Shown piece after piece: positions 1 through 6,260 of a stretch of 12,380 bases of DNA. The notes below the pieces were generated by a model. That model did not search any database and was not told the DNA's origin. It worked only from the letters and a program-made list of their open reading frames with translations. The DNA comes from Prevotella sp. CAG:755. GTDB taxonomy: Bacteria; Bacteroidota; Bacteroidia; Bacteroidales; Bacteroidaceae. Numbering within the stretch: the stretch's first letter is position 1; each line of letters begins with the position of its first letter. The position numbers and the translations under genes are program-made. The stretch covers positions 16,462-28,841 of the forward strand of contig HF989241.1 in assembly GCA_000431275.1 (NCBI GenBank). The letters are read 5' to 3'.

Positions 1-513
1 AATGTGCTCTTCATGGGCGTCGTGGCGCTGATGGCCGCCTTTGTGCCGGCCGAAGTCGCCGGCGAAATGACCAGCATCGGGACACTGCTGGCATTCACCC
101 TTGTGTGCGCCGCCGTACTTGTCGTGCGCCGCACACAACCCGACGCGCCACGCAGTTTCCGCACACCGTGGGTTCCCCTCGTCCCGGTCCTGGGCATCCT
201 GACCTGCCTCGGACTGATGCTCTTCCTACCGGCCGACACATGGATCCGGCTTGTCGTATGGATGCTCATCGGCCTCGACATCTACGTGGGCTACGGCCTC
301 AAACGCAGCCATCTCGAACCGGGCGTTGCCAAACGCCGCGGTGCCTGGCTCATCAACGTCTTGGGCCTCGGACTCGCCGTGCTGTGCGTGGTCACAGGCT
401 TCTGGCACCAGCAGACCGTCGGATGGAGTGAAAGCAAGCTGCTTCTCGTCATCGCCACAGTCTTTGCCGTCAGCCATTTCGCCTACTACACCTGGCGATG
501 GTTCCGGTCCTGA
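1..513 (+). CDS. APC-family amino-acid permease, C-terminal part (5' end outside the window)
   Basis: The reading frame is open from base 1 and ends at TGA 511-513, giving about 170 residues of a longer protein; no start codon inside the window should be taken as the real one. The segment is strongly hydrophobic with about five membrane helices. The stretch around residues 22-80 (SIGTLLAFTLVCAAVLVVRR, then TQPDAPRSFRTPWVPLVPVL) is the typical late part of cationic-amino-acid-transporter-like APC permeases: a helix, a short RRTQPD..R.FRTP cytoplasmic loop, and another helix pair. Such proteins import or exchange amino acids across the inner membrane; the substrate cannot be read from this fragment. 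After the usual end (near GYGLKRSHLE) about 70 more residues supply two further helices and end in a basic YTWRWFRS tail. A hairpin that probably terminates transcription starts about 60 nt downstream. Family confidence is high, substrate unknown. Confidence 0.88.
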   Translation, partial: NVLFMGVVALMAAFVPAEVAGEMTSIGTLLAFTLVCAAVLVVRRTQPDAPRSFRTPWVPLVPVLGILTCLGLMLFLPADTWIRLVVWMLIGLDIYVGYGLKRSHLEPGVAKRRGAWLINVLGLGLAVLCVVTGFWHQQTVGWSESKLLLVIATVFAVSHFAYYTWRWFRS

Positions 514-560
514 GGAGCCAACATAACGGTCGCCAACCTCTCCCTCCCTGAACGCTTTTC

Positions 561-624
561 CTGTCGCAGTGACAGAAGAAACGGTCGCAGTGACAGGATT
601 CTCTGTCACTGCGACCGTTTCTTC
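561..624 (+). repeat. Intergenic repeat A: two direct 21-nt-spaced words plus a perfect 22-bp inverted repeat; likely terminator of the permease
   Basis: GTCGCAGTGACAG occurs at 563-575 and again at 584-596, exactly 21 nt apart, and inverted at 603-615. Bases 575-596 and 603-624 form a perfect 22-bp inverted repeat with a 6-nt loop. The right arm ends in a pyrimidine-rich stretch (GTTTCTTC) followed by GCCTTTTC, so on the plus strand it can act as an intrinsic terminator for the permease ending at 513. The 16-nt core ACGGTCGCAGTGACAG is identical to the arm cores of repeat C at 6262-6277 and 6326-6341. That much sequence conservation exceeds what a terminator hairpin needs. The terminator role is inference; the repeat is directly visible. 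Confidence 0.85.
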
Positions 625-684
625 GCCTTTTCATACCGGGAAAGCGGTCAAAAAACGGGAAAATACAAATTAACTCGTATTTTA

Positions 685-716
685 TTTGGTTAGGAATTCT
701 TTATTTCGTACGTTTG
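685..716 (+). promoter_or_regulatory. Bacteroidetes-type promoter of the lipoprotein gene
   Basis: TTTG at 685-688 (-33 element) and TACGTTTG at 709-716 (-7 element, matching TAnnTTTG and followed by C) are separated by 20 nt, as in known Bacteroides primary-sigma promoters. Transcription would start near 720-723, giving a leader of about 110 nt before the ATG at 833. It is the best match to the consensus in the window. Confidence 0.75.
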
Positions 717-775
717 CCCCTGTGGAACGTAAGTCGGAGACGCTTTTCACTATCGAAGTTTGAAACAAAGCCAAC

Positions 776-820
776 ATGGAGAGCAGAAACGCACATTCAT
801 TTTCAAAATTAACCTTCTAA
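776..820 (+). other. Possible 14-codon upstream ORF in the lipoprotein leader
   Basis: Inside the predicted leader, ATG at 776 opens MESRNAHSFSKLTF and stops at TAA 818-820, 12 nt before the lipoprotein start. It could be a leader peptide or simply chance, since short ORFs are common. No attenuator-like hairpin or run of one amino acid supports a regulatory role, so it is recorded only as a candidate. Confidence 0.2.
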
Positions 821-832
821 AATTATTTACCT

Positions 833-1756
833 ATGAAAGAACTTATCAAAAAAACAGGTTTACTGCTGATGGTCCTTTTCGCAGGACTTGCGGTTTCATC
901 GTGTAGCGAGGACGACGATCCTCCCGGTGTTTCGGACGACTTGGTCGGCACATGGGCCGTCGTCAGCTCTTATTCGGCCGAGTATGAGAACGGCAACTTA
1001 GTCTACGAAAGTAACGACGGTGAAGTTGGCCAAGTCTACGTGCTCAGCAAGAACGGCAGTATCAACATCTCCGGCTACGACGCCGGCAGGTGGGGTGCCA
1101 GCGGGAGTAGCTTCATCATCTATTGGGAAGAAGATGGCGAGACTTATCCCGAACAGTACAACATGACCAAGGAATCGGCCGACCGCGTCACCATCAGCTA
1201 CGACGTCACCTACAACGAGGACGGATCGACATGGCGTGACGTCTATCGCCTCACCTTGGAGCGTCAGGGCGGCAGCGGCAACGACGACGGCGGTGACGGA
1301 AACGGCGGCGGTGACGACGGTGGCGACATCGTCGTGAACCCCGAGCCGCCCAGCGGCAACATACCGGAGACCTATCCGGGCGCCCCGGCTGGCGTGCAAG
1401 TCAGTGCGTCTGACCTTGTCGGACAGTGGAGAGTGACGAACGGCTATTCCGCTTGGTACGTTAACGGCCACCTCGCCGAATCCGACCCGTACACCCCGGA
1501 CGACGGCCTCAACGCCACTTGGACCATCAACGCCGACGGCACGTACACCACCTCGGAGGGCGAAAGCGGCACGTGGCGCATCGACGGCACCACGATCTAC
1601 ATTACGATGTTCGAAGAGGGCCACGAACCCGAGACGCTGCCCTTCACGCTGGCCCAATTCACCGGCACGGAAGCCGAGCTCCGCATCGACTATGCCGAAA
1701 ACATCGACGGCATGACCTACAACAGCGTCGAAAGCATCAGTTTCGAACGTATCTAA
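833..1756 (+). CDS. Lipoprotein with two lipocalin-like domains joined by a Gly/Asp-rich linker
   Basis: 307 residues. Residues 1-23 are a lipoprotein signal peptide with a lipobox ending VSSC, so Cys24 is the predicted lipidated residue. SEDDD directly after it resembles the acidic export signal of surface lipoproteins in Bacteroidetes. Two similar domains follow. The first opens with DLVGTW at residues 36-41 and runs to about 144; the second opens with DLVGQW at 194-199 and runs to the C terminus. Both share the pattern LVG.W.V...YSA.Y.NG.L and a later NG/DGT strand typical of lipocalin-like (PF13648-type) Bacteroidales lipoproteins. They appear to be an old internal duplication. The linker (146-165) is almost only Gly, Asp and Asn. 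The start is supported by the signal peptide and by an A/T-rich leader (AAAATTATTTACCT) just before the ATG; a promoter lies at 685-716 and a terminator at 1789-1819. Ligand and function are unknown; a surface or periplasmic binding role is inference. Confidence 0.85.
   Translation: MKELIKKTGLLLMVLFAGLAVSSCSEDDDPPGVSDDLVGTWAVVSSYSAEYENGNLVYESNDGEVGQVYVLSKNGSINISGYDAGRWGASGSSFIIYWEEDGETYPEQYNMTKESADRVTISYDVTYNEDGSTWRDVYRLTLERQGGSGNDDGGDGNGGGDDGGDIVVNPEPPSGNIPETYPGAPAGVQVSASDLVGQWRVTNGYSAWYVNGHLAESDPYTPDDGLNATWTINADGTYTTSEGESGTWRIDGTTIYITMFEEGHEPETLPFTLAQFTGTEAELRIDYAENIDGMTYNSVESISFERI
1265..1327 (+). repeat. Low-complexity GGC/GAC tract coding the Gly/Asp linker
   Basis: A run of GGC, GGT, GAC and AAC codons encodes residues 146-165 of the lipoprotein (GGSGNDDGGDGNGGGDDGGD). 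It is not an exact tandem repeat, but such GGYGAC-rich tracts can change length by slippage. It separates the two lipocalin-like domains and probably works as a flexible acidic spacer. Confidence 0.6.
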
Positions 1757-1788
1757 ACACGCCTGCTCTCCGCCACAAACGCACAGCA

Positions 1789-1819
1789 ACGCCCGGGACG
1801 GCCAAACCGCCCCGGGCGT
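1789..1819 (+). terminator. Intrinsic terminator after the lipoprotein gene
   Basis: ACGCCCGGG (1789-1797) pairs perfectly with CCCGGGCGT (1811-1819). An inner CGG/CCG pair (1799-1801 with 1807-1809) extends the stem, and TTCCTTTA follows on the plus strand. It sits 33 nt after the lipoprotein stop. It also lies 20 nt beyond the ybeY stop on the other strand, so it may separate the two convergent units, although the minus-strand side lacks a T run. Confidence 0.75.
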
Positions 1820-1839
1820 TTCCTTTATGTTGCGCCTGC

Positions 1840-2253
1840 TCAGCCCAACAGGGCGAGGGCCTTGTTTTCCTCGGCCTCCATGACTTCGCGCTCGCCAGGG
1901 CCTTTGTCGTTGACGCCACAAAGGTGAAGGATTCCGTGAATGATGACGCGCCGAAGCTCAGTCTCGTAGTCCACGCCCAGTCCCTCGGCGTTCGAGCGCA
2001 CCGTGTCGAGGCTGATGAAGAGGTCGCCACTGATGACGTCGCCGGCCGAATAGTCGAACGTGATGATGTCGGTGTAATAGTCGTGCTGCAAGTATTGCCT
2101 GTTCACTTCGAGGATTTTCTCGTCGTTACAAAAGACGTAAGCCACGTCGCCCACGCGGCGGCCATGGGCGGCAGCGACGGCCTTGACCCAGGCCGTGATG
2201 TCGCGGTGGCGGAAGGCGGGCATCGGGACGTCGATGGTGTGATACGTAATCAT
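1840..2253 (-). CDS. ybeY: Endoribonuclease YbeY (rRNA maturation factor)
   Basis: 137 residues, the usual compact length for Bacteroidales YbeY. YbeY is a metal-dependent single-strand RNase that matures 16S rRNA and takes part in ribosome quality control in the cytoplasm. The family motifs are visible: DYYTDIITFDY at residues 58-68 and the metal site HGILHLCGVND at 106-116. Most bacteria have H-x3-H-x5-H; here the ligands would be His106, His110 and Asp116. As I recall, Asp at the third position is usual in Bacteroidetes, so this is probably an active lineage variant. The start MITYHTIDVPMP fits the family N terminus. The gene starts 33 nt after the ruvB stop on the same strand, so the two are probably cotranscribed. 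Confidence 0.92.
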   Translation of the reverse strand: MITYHTIDVPMPAFRHRDITAWVKAVAAAHGRRVGDVAYVFCNDEKILEVNRQYLQHDYYTDIITFDYSAGDVISGDLFISLDTVRSNAEGLGVDYETELRRVIIHGILHLCGVNDKGPGEREVMEAEENKALALLG

Positions 2254-2286
2254 GCGTCTGTCGTTTCAGTGTGCGTGTCTGCGGGT

Positions 2287-3324
2287 TCAAAAAAAGGTAG
2301 CCTCTCCATCGCCAAGCTGGTAGCGGTTACGGCCAAGGTGCTCGTAGGCCAAGTCGGTCACCTCGCGGCCGCGGGGTGTGCGTTTGAGGAATCCTTCCTT
2401 GATGAGGAAAGGCTCGTAGACCTCTTCGAGCGTGCCGGGATCTTCGCCGATGGCGGTGGCAATAGTGCCCACACCGACGGGACCGCCCTTGAACTTGTCA
2501 ATAATGGTCGTCAGAATTTTGTTGTCCACTTGGTCGAGGCCGTAACGGTCGATGTGAAGTGCTTCGAGGGCATAGCGGGCGATGTCGACGTTGACATGTC
2601 CGTTCCCCTTGACCTGCGCGAAGTCGCGCACACGGCGCAACAAGGCGTTGGCTATACGGGGCGTGCCGCGGCTTCGGCCGGCGATTTCGCGGGAAGCGTC
2701 GGCGTCGATCGTGACGCCCAGCAAGCGGGCCGAACGGAGCAGGATGCGTTGGAGCGTCGCCGTGTCGTAATACTCCAAATGGAGGTTGATGCCGAAGCGT
2801 GCCCTAAGTGGTGCGGTGAGCAGGCCGCTGCGCGTCGTGGCTCCGACAAGTGTAAAGGGATTCAAGTCGATCTGGATGCTCCGAGCTGCGGGACCGCGAT
2901 CGATCATTATGTCGATGCGATAGTCCTCCATGGCCGAATAAAGGTATTCCTCGACCACAGGGCTCAGGCGGTGGATCTCGTCGATAAAGAGGACATCGTT
3001 GGGTTCGAGCGAGGTGAGCAGGCCCGCCAAGTCGCCGGGCTTATCAAGCACTGGGCCTGACGTGACCTTGAACCCGACGCCCAGTTCATTGGCAATGATG
3101 TTCGACAGTGTCGTCTTGCCCAATCCGGGCGGCCCGTGGAGCAACGTGTGGTCGAGAGGCTCATGGCGTAACTTCGCAGCCTGCACGAATACGCACAGAT
3201 TGTCCACCACTTGCCGCTGTCCGCTGAAATCGTCGAAACTGAGGGGGCGGAGTGCATTCTCGTAGTCGCGTTCGGAAGCCACTGGCGCAGTTTGCTGCGC
3301 GCGTATGTCAAAAGTATCTTCCAT
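2287..3324 (-). CDS. ruvB: Holliday junction branch-migration ATPase RuvB
   Basis: 345 residues, full length. RuvB forms hexameric rings that drive branch migration of Holliday junctions together with RuvA during recombination repair. The AAA+ core is complete: Walker A GPPGLGKT at residues 64-71, Walker B FIDEIH at 113-118, sensor-1 region GATTR at 161-165, and the arginine-finger segment LRARFG at 173-178. The C-terminal winged-helix DNA-binding domain ends with [20 protein letters not shown] and a short tail. The start MEDTFDIR matches related Bacteroidales proteins and lies just downstream of a good -7 box at 3330-3337. ybeY follows in the same direction after 33 nt. No ruvA or ruvC is in the window, which is normal when ruvB is encoded separately. 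Confidence 0.97.
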   Translation of the reverse strand: MEDTFDIRAQQTAPVASERDYENALRPLSFDDFSGQRQVVDNLCVFVQAAKLRHEPLDHTLLHGPPGLGKTTLSNIIANELGVGFKVTSGPVLDKPGDLAGLLTSLEPNDVLFIDEIHRLSPVVEEYLYSAMEDYRIDIMIDRGPAARSIQIDLNPFTLVGATTRSGLLTAPLRARFGINLHLEYYDTATLQRILLRSARLLGVTIDADASREIAGRSRGTPRIANALLRRVRDFAQVKGNGHVNVDIARYALEALHIDRYGLDQVDNKILTTIIDKFKGGPVGVGTIATAIGEDPGTLEEVYEPFLIKEGFLKRTPRGREVTDLAYEHLGRNRYQLGDGEATFF

Positions 3325-3329
3325 CGACG

Positions 3330-3337
3330 CAAAGGTA
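3330..3337 (-). promoter_or_regulatory. -7 promoter box for ruvB-ybeY, almost touching the start codon
   Basis: Read on the minus strand, 3337-3330 is TACCTTTG followed by C, a full match to the Bacteroidetes -7 box TAnnTTTG. Only five bases lie between it and the ruvB ATG (3324-3322), so the transcript would begin at or within a few bases of the start codon. I see no clear TTTG -33 element 19-21 nt upstream, which lowers confidence. Confidence 0.55.
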
Positions 3338-3365
3338 CGAATTTTTCGCCGGACGCCCGTCTGTT

Positions 3366-4067
3366 TCAGTTGCCGAGATAGAAATTCACCGTGGTGACGA
3401 CACGCACCCGTTTGACGTAGGGCGTATAGCTGTCGCGGTCGCTGACGGTGAAGAGGCCCTGCGAGGCTGACTTGATCTTGCCCAACTCGCTTTCGGAGTC
3501 CTTGGCAAACTGTTCGGCGGCCTTGCGGGCGTTGTGCGTGGCCTCTTCGATCATCGCAGGCTTGATGGCGTTCAGGCCGTTGAACTCATACTGCACTTGG
3601 TTCCCGTAGTCGTTGGCACTGATGGCTATGCCCGATTTGAGCAGTTCGCCCATCCGCGACATCAGGCTGCGCGCGGCGTCGACCTTGCCGGTCACGACGG
3701 TGGTCACGAGTGTCACATTGTAACGGTCGGCCACGCGGTTTGTGTTATAGCGGTCGGCACGCAAATCGACAATCTCGGGAGCGCCCGTACTGATGTCAGT
3801 CGCGGGAATGCCATTCTCGACGAGGAAGGCGCGGATCTTGGCCGACACGTCGTTCAACTGGCCGTAGAGCGCAGGCAAATCGTTGCCGGTCGTCTTGTAG
3901 ACCACCGGCCAAATGACGCGGTCGGCTTTCACTTCACGCTCGGCCAGCCCCCGGACGGCCACGACGCGTTCGCGGTTTCCCAATGAATTCAGGCCGAAAT
4001 AGACAAACAGTCCTAATACGGCGAGGCCGAGCGAAAGGAGGAGGGTTTCCCAAAGATAGTGTTTCAT
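3366..4067 (-). CDS. SIMPL-domain (DUF541) membrane-anchored protein
   Basis: 233 residues when started at ATG 4067-4065 ([20 protein letters not shown]). The frame extends upstream to 4214, but that part (MCGKRNSRIF...) has no membrane or family character and overlaps the intergenic region, so the internal start is preferred. Residues 5-26 form one hydrophobic helix, a signal anchor. The rest is a SIMPL/DUF541 domain: [20 protein letters not shown] early, then [16 protein letters not shown], a [16 protein letters not shown] strand and a conserved [16 protein letters not shown] helix, ending in [12 protein letters not shown]. The fold faces the periplasm, and family members form oligomeric assemblies. 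The cellular role is not settled, although some are linked to oxidative-stress tolerance or outer-membrane processes. The gene appears monocistronic. Confidence 0.85.
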   Translation of the reverse strand: MKHYLWETLLLSLGLAVLGLFVYFGLNSLGNRERVVAVRGLAEREVKADRVIWPVVYKTTGNDLPALYGQLNDVSAKIRAFLVENGIPATDISTGAPEIVDLRADRYNTNRVADRYNVTLVTTVVTGKVDAARSLMSRMGELLKSGIAISANDYGNQVQYEFNGLNAIKPAMIEEATHNARKAAEQFAKDSESELGKIKSASQGLFTVSDRDSYTPYVKRVRVVTTVNFYLGN

Positions 4068-4130
4068 AGGACAATGACGGTTTGGTTCATAACTATGGTG
4101 AAAGCTCGCACAGGTGAATGATTTTGCGGA

Positions 4131-4143
4131 CGGACAGTGTCCG
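4131..4143. repeat. Short dyad upstream of the SIMPL gene
   Basis: CGGACAGTGTCCG has perfect 6-bp arms around one central base, 64 nt before the SIMPL start. A weak -7-like box (TATCTTTA, minus strand 4191-4184) lies about 40 nt further upstream, so the dyad would fall in the transcript leader. It could be an operator half-site or a small hairpin. There is no direct support for function. Confidence 0.3.
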
Positions 4144-4279
4144 GATTCCCGAGCAGCGGCTTCATGCACCGTATTTGTTTGCGTAAAGATACGACTATTT
4201 CGCTTGCCGCACATAGAAGCGCTAATGATTTAACGCTTTTTACGCCCACCTTCCCCAGCCGGCCTGTCGGAGAGGTGAG

Positions 4280-4332
4280 ACGGCTGACAGTTGTTTCTGG
4301 ACGGCTGACAGAAAATTCTGGACGGCTGACAG
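4280..4332. repeat. Intergenic repeat B: three copies of ACGGCTGACAG spaced exactly 21 nt
   Basis: ACGGCTGACAG lies at 4280-4290, 4301-4311 and 4322-4332, giving a strict 21-nt period. The spacers are also alike, both ending TTCTGG (TTGTTTCTGG and AAAATTCTGG). Bases 4300-4332, read on the minus strand, match repeat C 6284-6316 at 31 of 33 positions. No closing inverted repeat is visible here, unlike repeats A and C. It occupies part of the 522-nt gap (4068-4589) between the SIMPL gene and the DUF4252 gene. The rest of that gap holds only the dyad at 4131-4143, the hairpin at 4429-4462 and a small GCAACCGTTGC dyad at 4545-4555. Confidence 0.85.
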
Positions 4333-4428
4333 AAGAGGCGGGTGCCGGAGCGGAGGCACGCACCGGACAAAGATGCGTCCCGTCCCGCGCGACTGCCGTC
4401 ACGGGGAGGGCATGCAGGGGCATAGAAA

Positions 4429-4462
4429 GAGGGGACCTGCTTTCGTTCGGCGAGGCCCCCTC
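4429..4462 (-). terminator. Probable terminator of the ECF/DUF4252 operon
   Basis: GAGGGG (4429-4434) pairs with CCCCTC (4457-4462), and CCT (4436-4438) with AGG (4453-4455), with one mismatch between the two stem parts and a 14-nt loop. On the minus strand the stem is followed by TTTCTATG. It lies 127 nt after the DUF4252 stop. Nearer the gene, GCAACCGTTGC at 4545-4555 is followed on the minus strand by TTTTATT and could be an alternative, though its stem is very short. Confidence 0.45.
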
Positions 4463-4589
4463 ATCTATCTTTCTGAATGATTTCAGAGTGGGTGTGAGAG
4501 AATTGAAACTAATACAGCTTCAACGTCGGGGTGTTTTAATAAAAGCAACCGTTGCGGCCATCCACAAGCGGCTTGATTTTCCAATAATT

Positions 4590-5072
4590 TCAGAGACGGA
4601 GCAACTCGACAATGAACGTGTCGTCCATATTACCCGTCAAGTCGACGATGCTCATGCCCTCGGCGGCAGAGTGTGAGAGCAGGACTATTTCGAGGATGAC
4701 CTCGCCTTTCCGTCTCACCCAAAGGCCTTCGCCGTCTTCCGTATCCGAATCGCCGTAGGGCTGGTAACGCTGTGCGTTATGGTGGAGCAGCGAAAGGGCT
4801 TTTTCATAGAGCGGCCCGGACTCTTCGGGCTTCCCGGATCTCACCACGCGCAGGCTCTTCATCTGTGAAAGCACCTGACGGAGGTGTGGATCATTATCCG
4901 CCTCAGCCACGTTCATCACCCGCGCCATCATTTGCGGGCTGACCGTGGAGCACGTCAGTGACGTGCCTTCGGCGTAGAGCTTCATATAGCGCGAGGCGAA
5001 GTCTTCCTCCCCCTGCGCGGAGAGCGACAGGCTGGCGGCAGCCAGCAGGAGCGTCAACACCCAATGCTTCAT
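4590..5072 (-). CDS. DUF4252-family exported protein, third gene of the ECF cassette
   Basis: 160 residues. Residues 1-19 are a Sec signal peptide (MKHWVLTLLLAAASLSLSA) with probable cleavage before Gln20, so the mature protein is periplasmic. The mature part fits the DUF4252 pattern: an early FASRYMKLYAEG segment, CSTVSPQMMARVM, a middle LSQMKSLRVVRS strand, and a C-terminal EVILEIVLLSHSAAEGMSIV / DLTGNMDDTFIVEL tail in which the GN/G motif before the last strand is typical. Its ATG overlaps the stop of the preceding gene by 4 nt (ATGA, 5069-5072), which strongly suggests translational coupling. Bacteroidales often encode DUF4252 proteins directly after an ECF sigma factor and a small membrane protein. 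The biochemical function is unknown; a role in sensing envelope state or adjusting sigma activity is inference. Confidence 0.82.
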   Translation of the reverse strand: MKHWVLTLLLAAASLSLSAQGEEDFASRYMKLYAEGTSLTCSTVSPQMMARVMNVAEADNDPHLRQVLSQMKSLRVVRSGKPEESGPLYEKALSLLHHNAQRYQPYGDSDTEDGEGLWVRRKGEVILEIVLLSHSAAEGMSIVDLTGNMDDTFIVELLRL

Positions 5073-5581
5073 TTGAGGCGCGGGCTTAGGGTGTCGATAG
5101 CGGCAGCGGCAGTGTCGCCTGCGGCACGGAAGCCGTCAGAGAGGCGACGCAAGGCGTCGAGGCTTTGGTCGTAAGCCACTTGCGGGTCGCTGTATGTATC
5201 GGTATAACTGTCGGGGCTGTAATCCCATGCCGGCTGCGGATCGGGAGCGAAAGAATGCTGGACGGCATTACCGAGGAGGACAACGACCGCCACACTGGCT
5301 GCGGCGCGCCACAAAGGGCGCAGGCGCACTCGCATGGGGACGCGGCGGGCGCGAACTGGCTTTTCGGCCTCGACCTTCGCCAGCACGCGACGGTCGAAAT
5401 CGTCGCCCAGCGACGGCTCGCGGGCGGCCTGATCTTCGTAGTTGAACAAGGCTTTATAGCGGCGCAAGTTGGCCGGTACGTCGGACTGCCGGAAGAATGT
5501 GCGGAGAATCTCCTCTTCTTCCGGTGTCGTCGCGCAGTTCCAGTAGCGCTCCAACAGTTGTTCGATGTATCTATAATCCAT
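5069..5581 (-). CDS. Single-pass membrane protein, putative anti-sigma factor of the ECF cassette
   Basis: 170 residues when started at MDYRYIEQLLERYW (ATG 5581-5579). A longer frame to 5626 exists, but its first residues overlap the sigma gene in another frame and look unlike the family. The N-terminal region (1-90) is charged and helical, with YWNCATTPEEEEILRTFF followed by LRRYKALFNYE, as in membrane proteins that follow ECF sigma genes in Bacteroidales. One hydrophobic helix lies at about 91-108 (WRAAASVAVVVLLGNAVQ). The remaining 60 residues, with a Tyr/Asp/Ser-rich DYSPDSYTDTYSD stretch, would face the periplasm. It overlaps the sigma gene by 11 nt and the DUF4252 gene by 4 nt. No zinc-finger HxxxCxxC anti-sigma motif is present, so the anti-sigma role rests on topology and position only. 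Confidence 0.7.
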   Translation of the reverse strand: MDYRYIEQLLERYWNCATTPEEEEILRTFFRQSDVPANLRRYKALFNYEDQAAREPSLGDDFDRRVLAKVEAEKPVRARRVPMRVRLRPLWRAAASVAVVVLLGNAVQHSFAPDPQPAWDYSPDSYTDTYSDPQVAYDQSLDALRRLSDGFRAAGDTAAAAIDTLSPRLK

Positions 5582-6083
5582 AATTCTCAATCTTTTCGTA
5601 ATCTTTCCGGATGCGCTGGCGGGCACGGAAAAGGGTGACCTTGACGTTGGCCTCGGTGAGGCCGGTGATGGCTGCCACCTCTTGGTAGCTCTTGCCTTCT
5701 ATGTCGCGCAACTGGATGACCGTGCGCTGCATTTCCGGCAGACTGTTGATGAGTTCACCGACGAGACGCAGACGTTCGTCGTGAGTCAATCGCTCGTCGG
5801 GGGTGTAGGCTGTGTCCGTGGCTTCCTCTTCCGTCTCTTCAAGCGGGACGTTGGCTGCTTCTGACCGCCGGGCGGCATCAAGCGCGAGGTTGCGGCAGAC
5901 TGTCGAGCAGTAGGCTTCGAGCGAACTGACAACGGACAACTCTTCACGACGCTGCCACACGCGCAACAAGGTTTCTTCCACAATGTCCTCCGCCTCGGCC
6001 GTATCGAGCGTTATACGCAACGCCAACCTGTAAAGCAGGTTCTTCAAAGGCAGCAGGTCTTGTTTGAAATCGATATCCTTCAT
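5571..6083 (-). CDS. ECF-type RNA polymerase sigma factor
   Basis: 170 residues. Region 2, which binds core polymerase and the -10 element, is at about 10-77 (LLPLKNLLYRLALRIT, AEDIVEETLLRVWQRREEL, YCSTVCRNLALDAAR). An acidic linker (EETEEEATD) follows. Region 4 with its helix-turn-helix is at about 110-160 (LINSLPEMQRTVIQLRDIEG, SYQEVAAITGLTEANVKVTL, FRARQRIRKDY). There is no extra C-terminal domain and no region 3, as expected for ECF sigmas. It heads an operon with a membrane protein (11-nt overlap) and a DUF4252 protein, so its activity is probably controlled from the envelope. Upstream, TAACTTTC (minus strand 6123-6116) is one base off the housekeeping -7 box; whether the operon is autoregulated cannot be read. 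Neither target promoters nor the inducing signal can be told from here. Confidence 0.93.
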   Translation of the reverse strand: MKDIDFKQDLLPLKNLLYRLALRITLDTAEAEDIVEETLLRVWQRREELSVVSSLEAYCSTVCRNLALDAARRSEAANVPLEETEEEATDTAYTPDERLTHDERLRLVGELINSLPEMQRTVIQLRDIEGKSYQEVAAITGLTEANVKVTLFRARQRIRKDYEKIENYGL

Positions 6084-6260
6084 TGCGCTCTATTATGATG
6101 ACGGTTGAACTGCGGGAAAGTTACACAATGGACCCGACTTTTTTTGAATTTTTTCCGGATGGCCGTCCGGAGGCCCCTAAGACAGCAAGTACGCCGCGGG
6201 ATGCGGGCGAGCGTTCGGGGCAACCGCCGGGGGCAGGAAAAGCGCCAGCGGTCTAAAAAA

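Noticed and set aside
1519..3060. A 513-codon plus-strand open frame opposite ybeY and ruvB
   Set aside because: It is the antisense shadow of two clear genes with complete motifs. GC-rich coding DNA often leaves long open antisense frames, and its translation has no family character.
4068..4214. N-terminal extension of the SIMPL gene
   Set aside because: The added 49 residues are polar and unlike the family. A normal signal anchor starts at 4067.
6140..6170. T-rich run plus CCGGA/TCCGG dyad upstream of the sigma gene as a terminator
   Set aside because: The T run precedes the stem on the plus strand, and on the minus strand the stem is followed by A residues, so neither strand has the right order.
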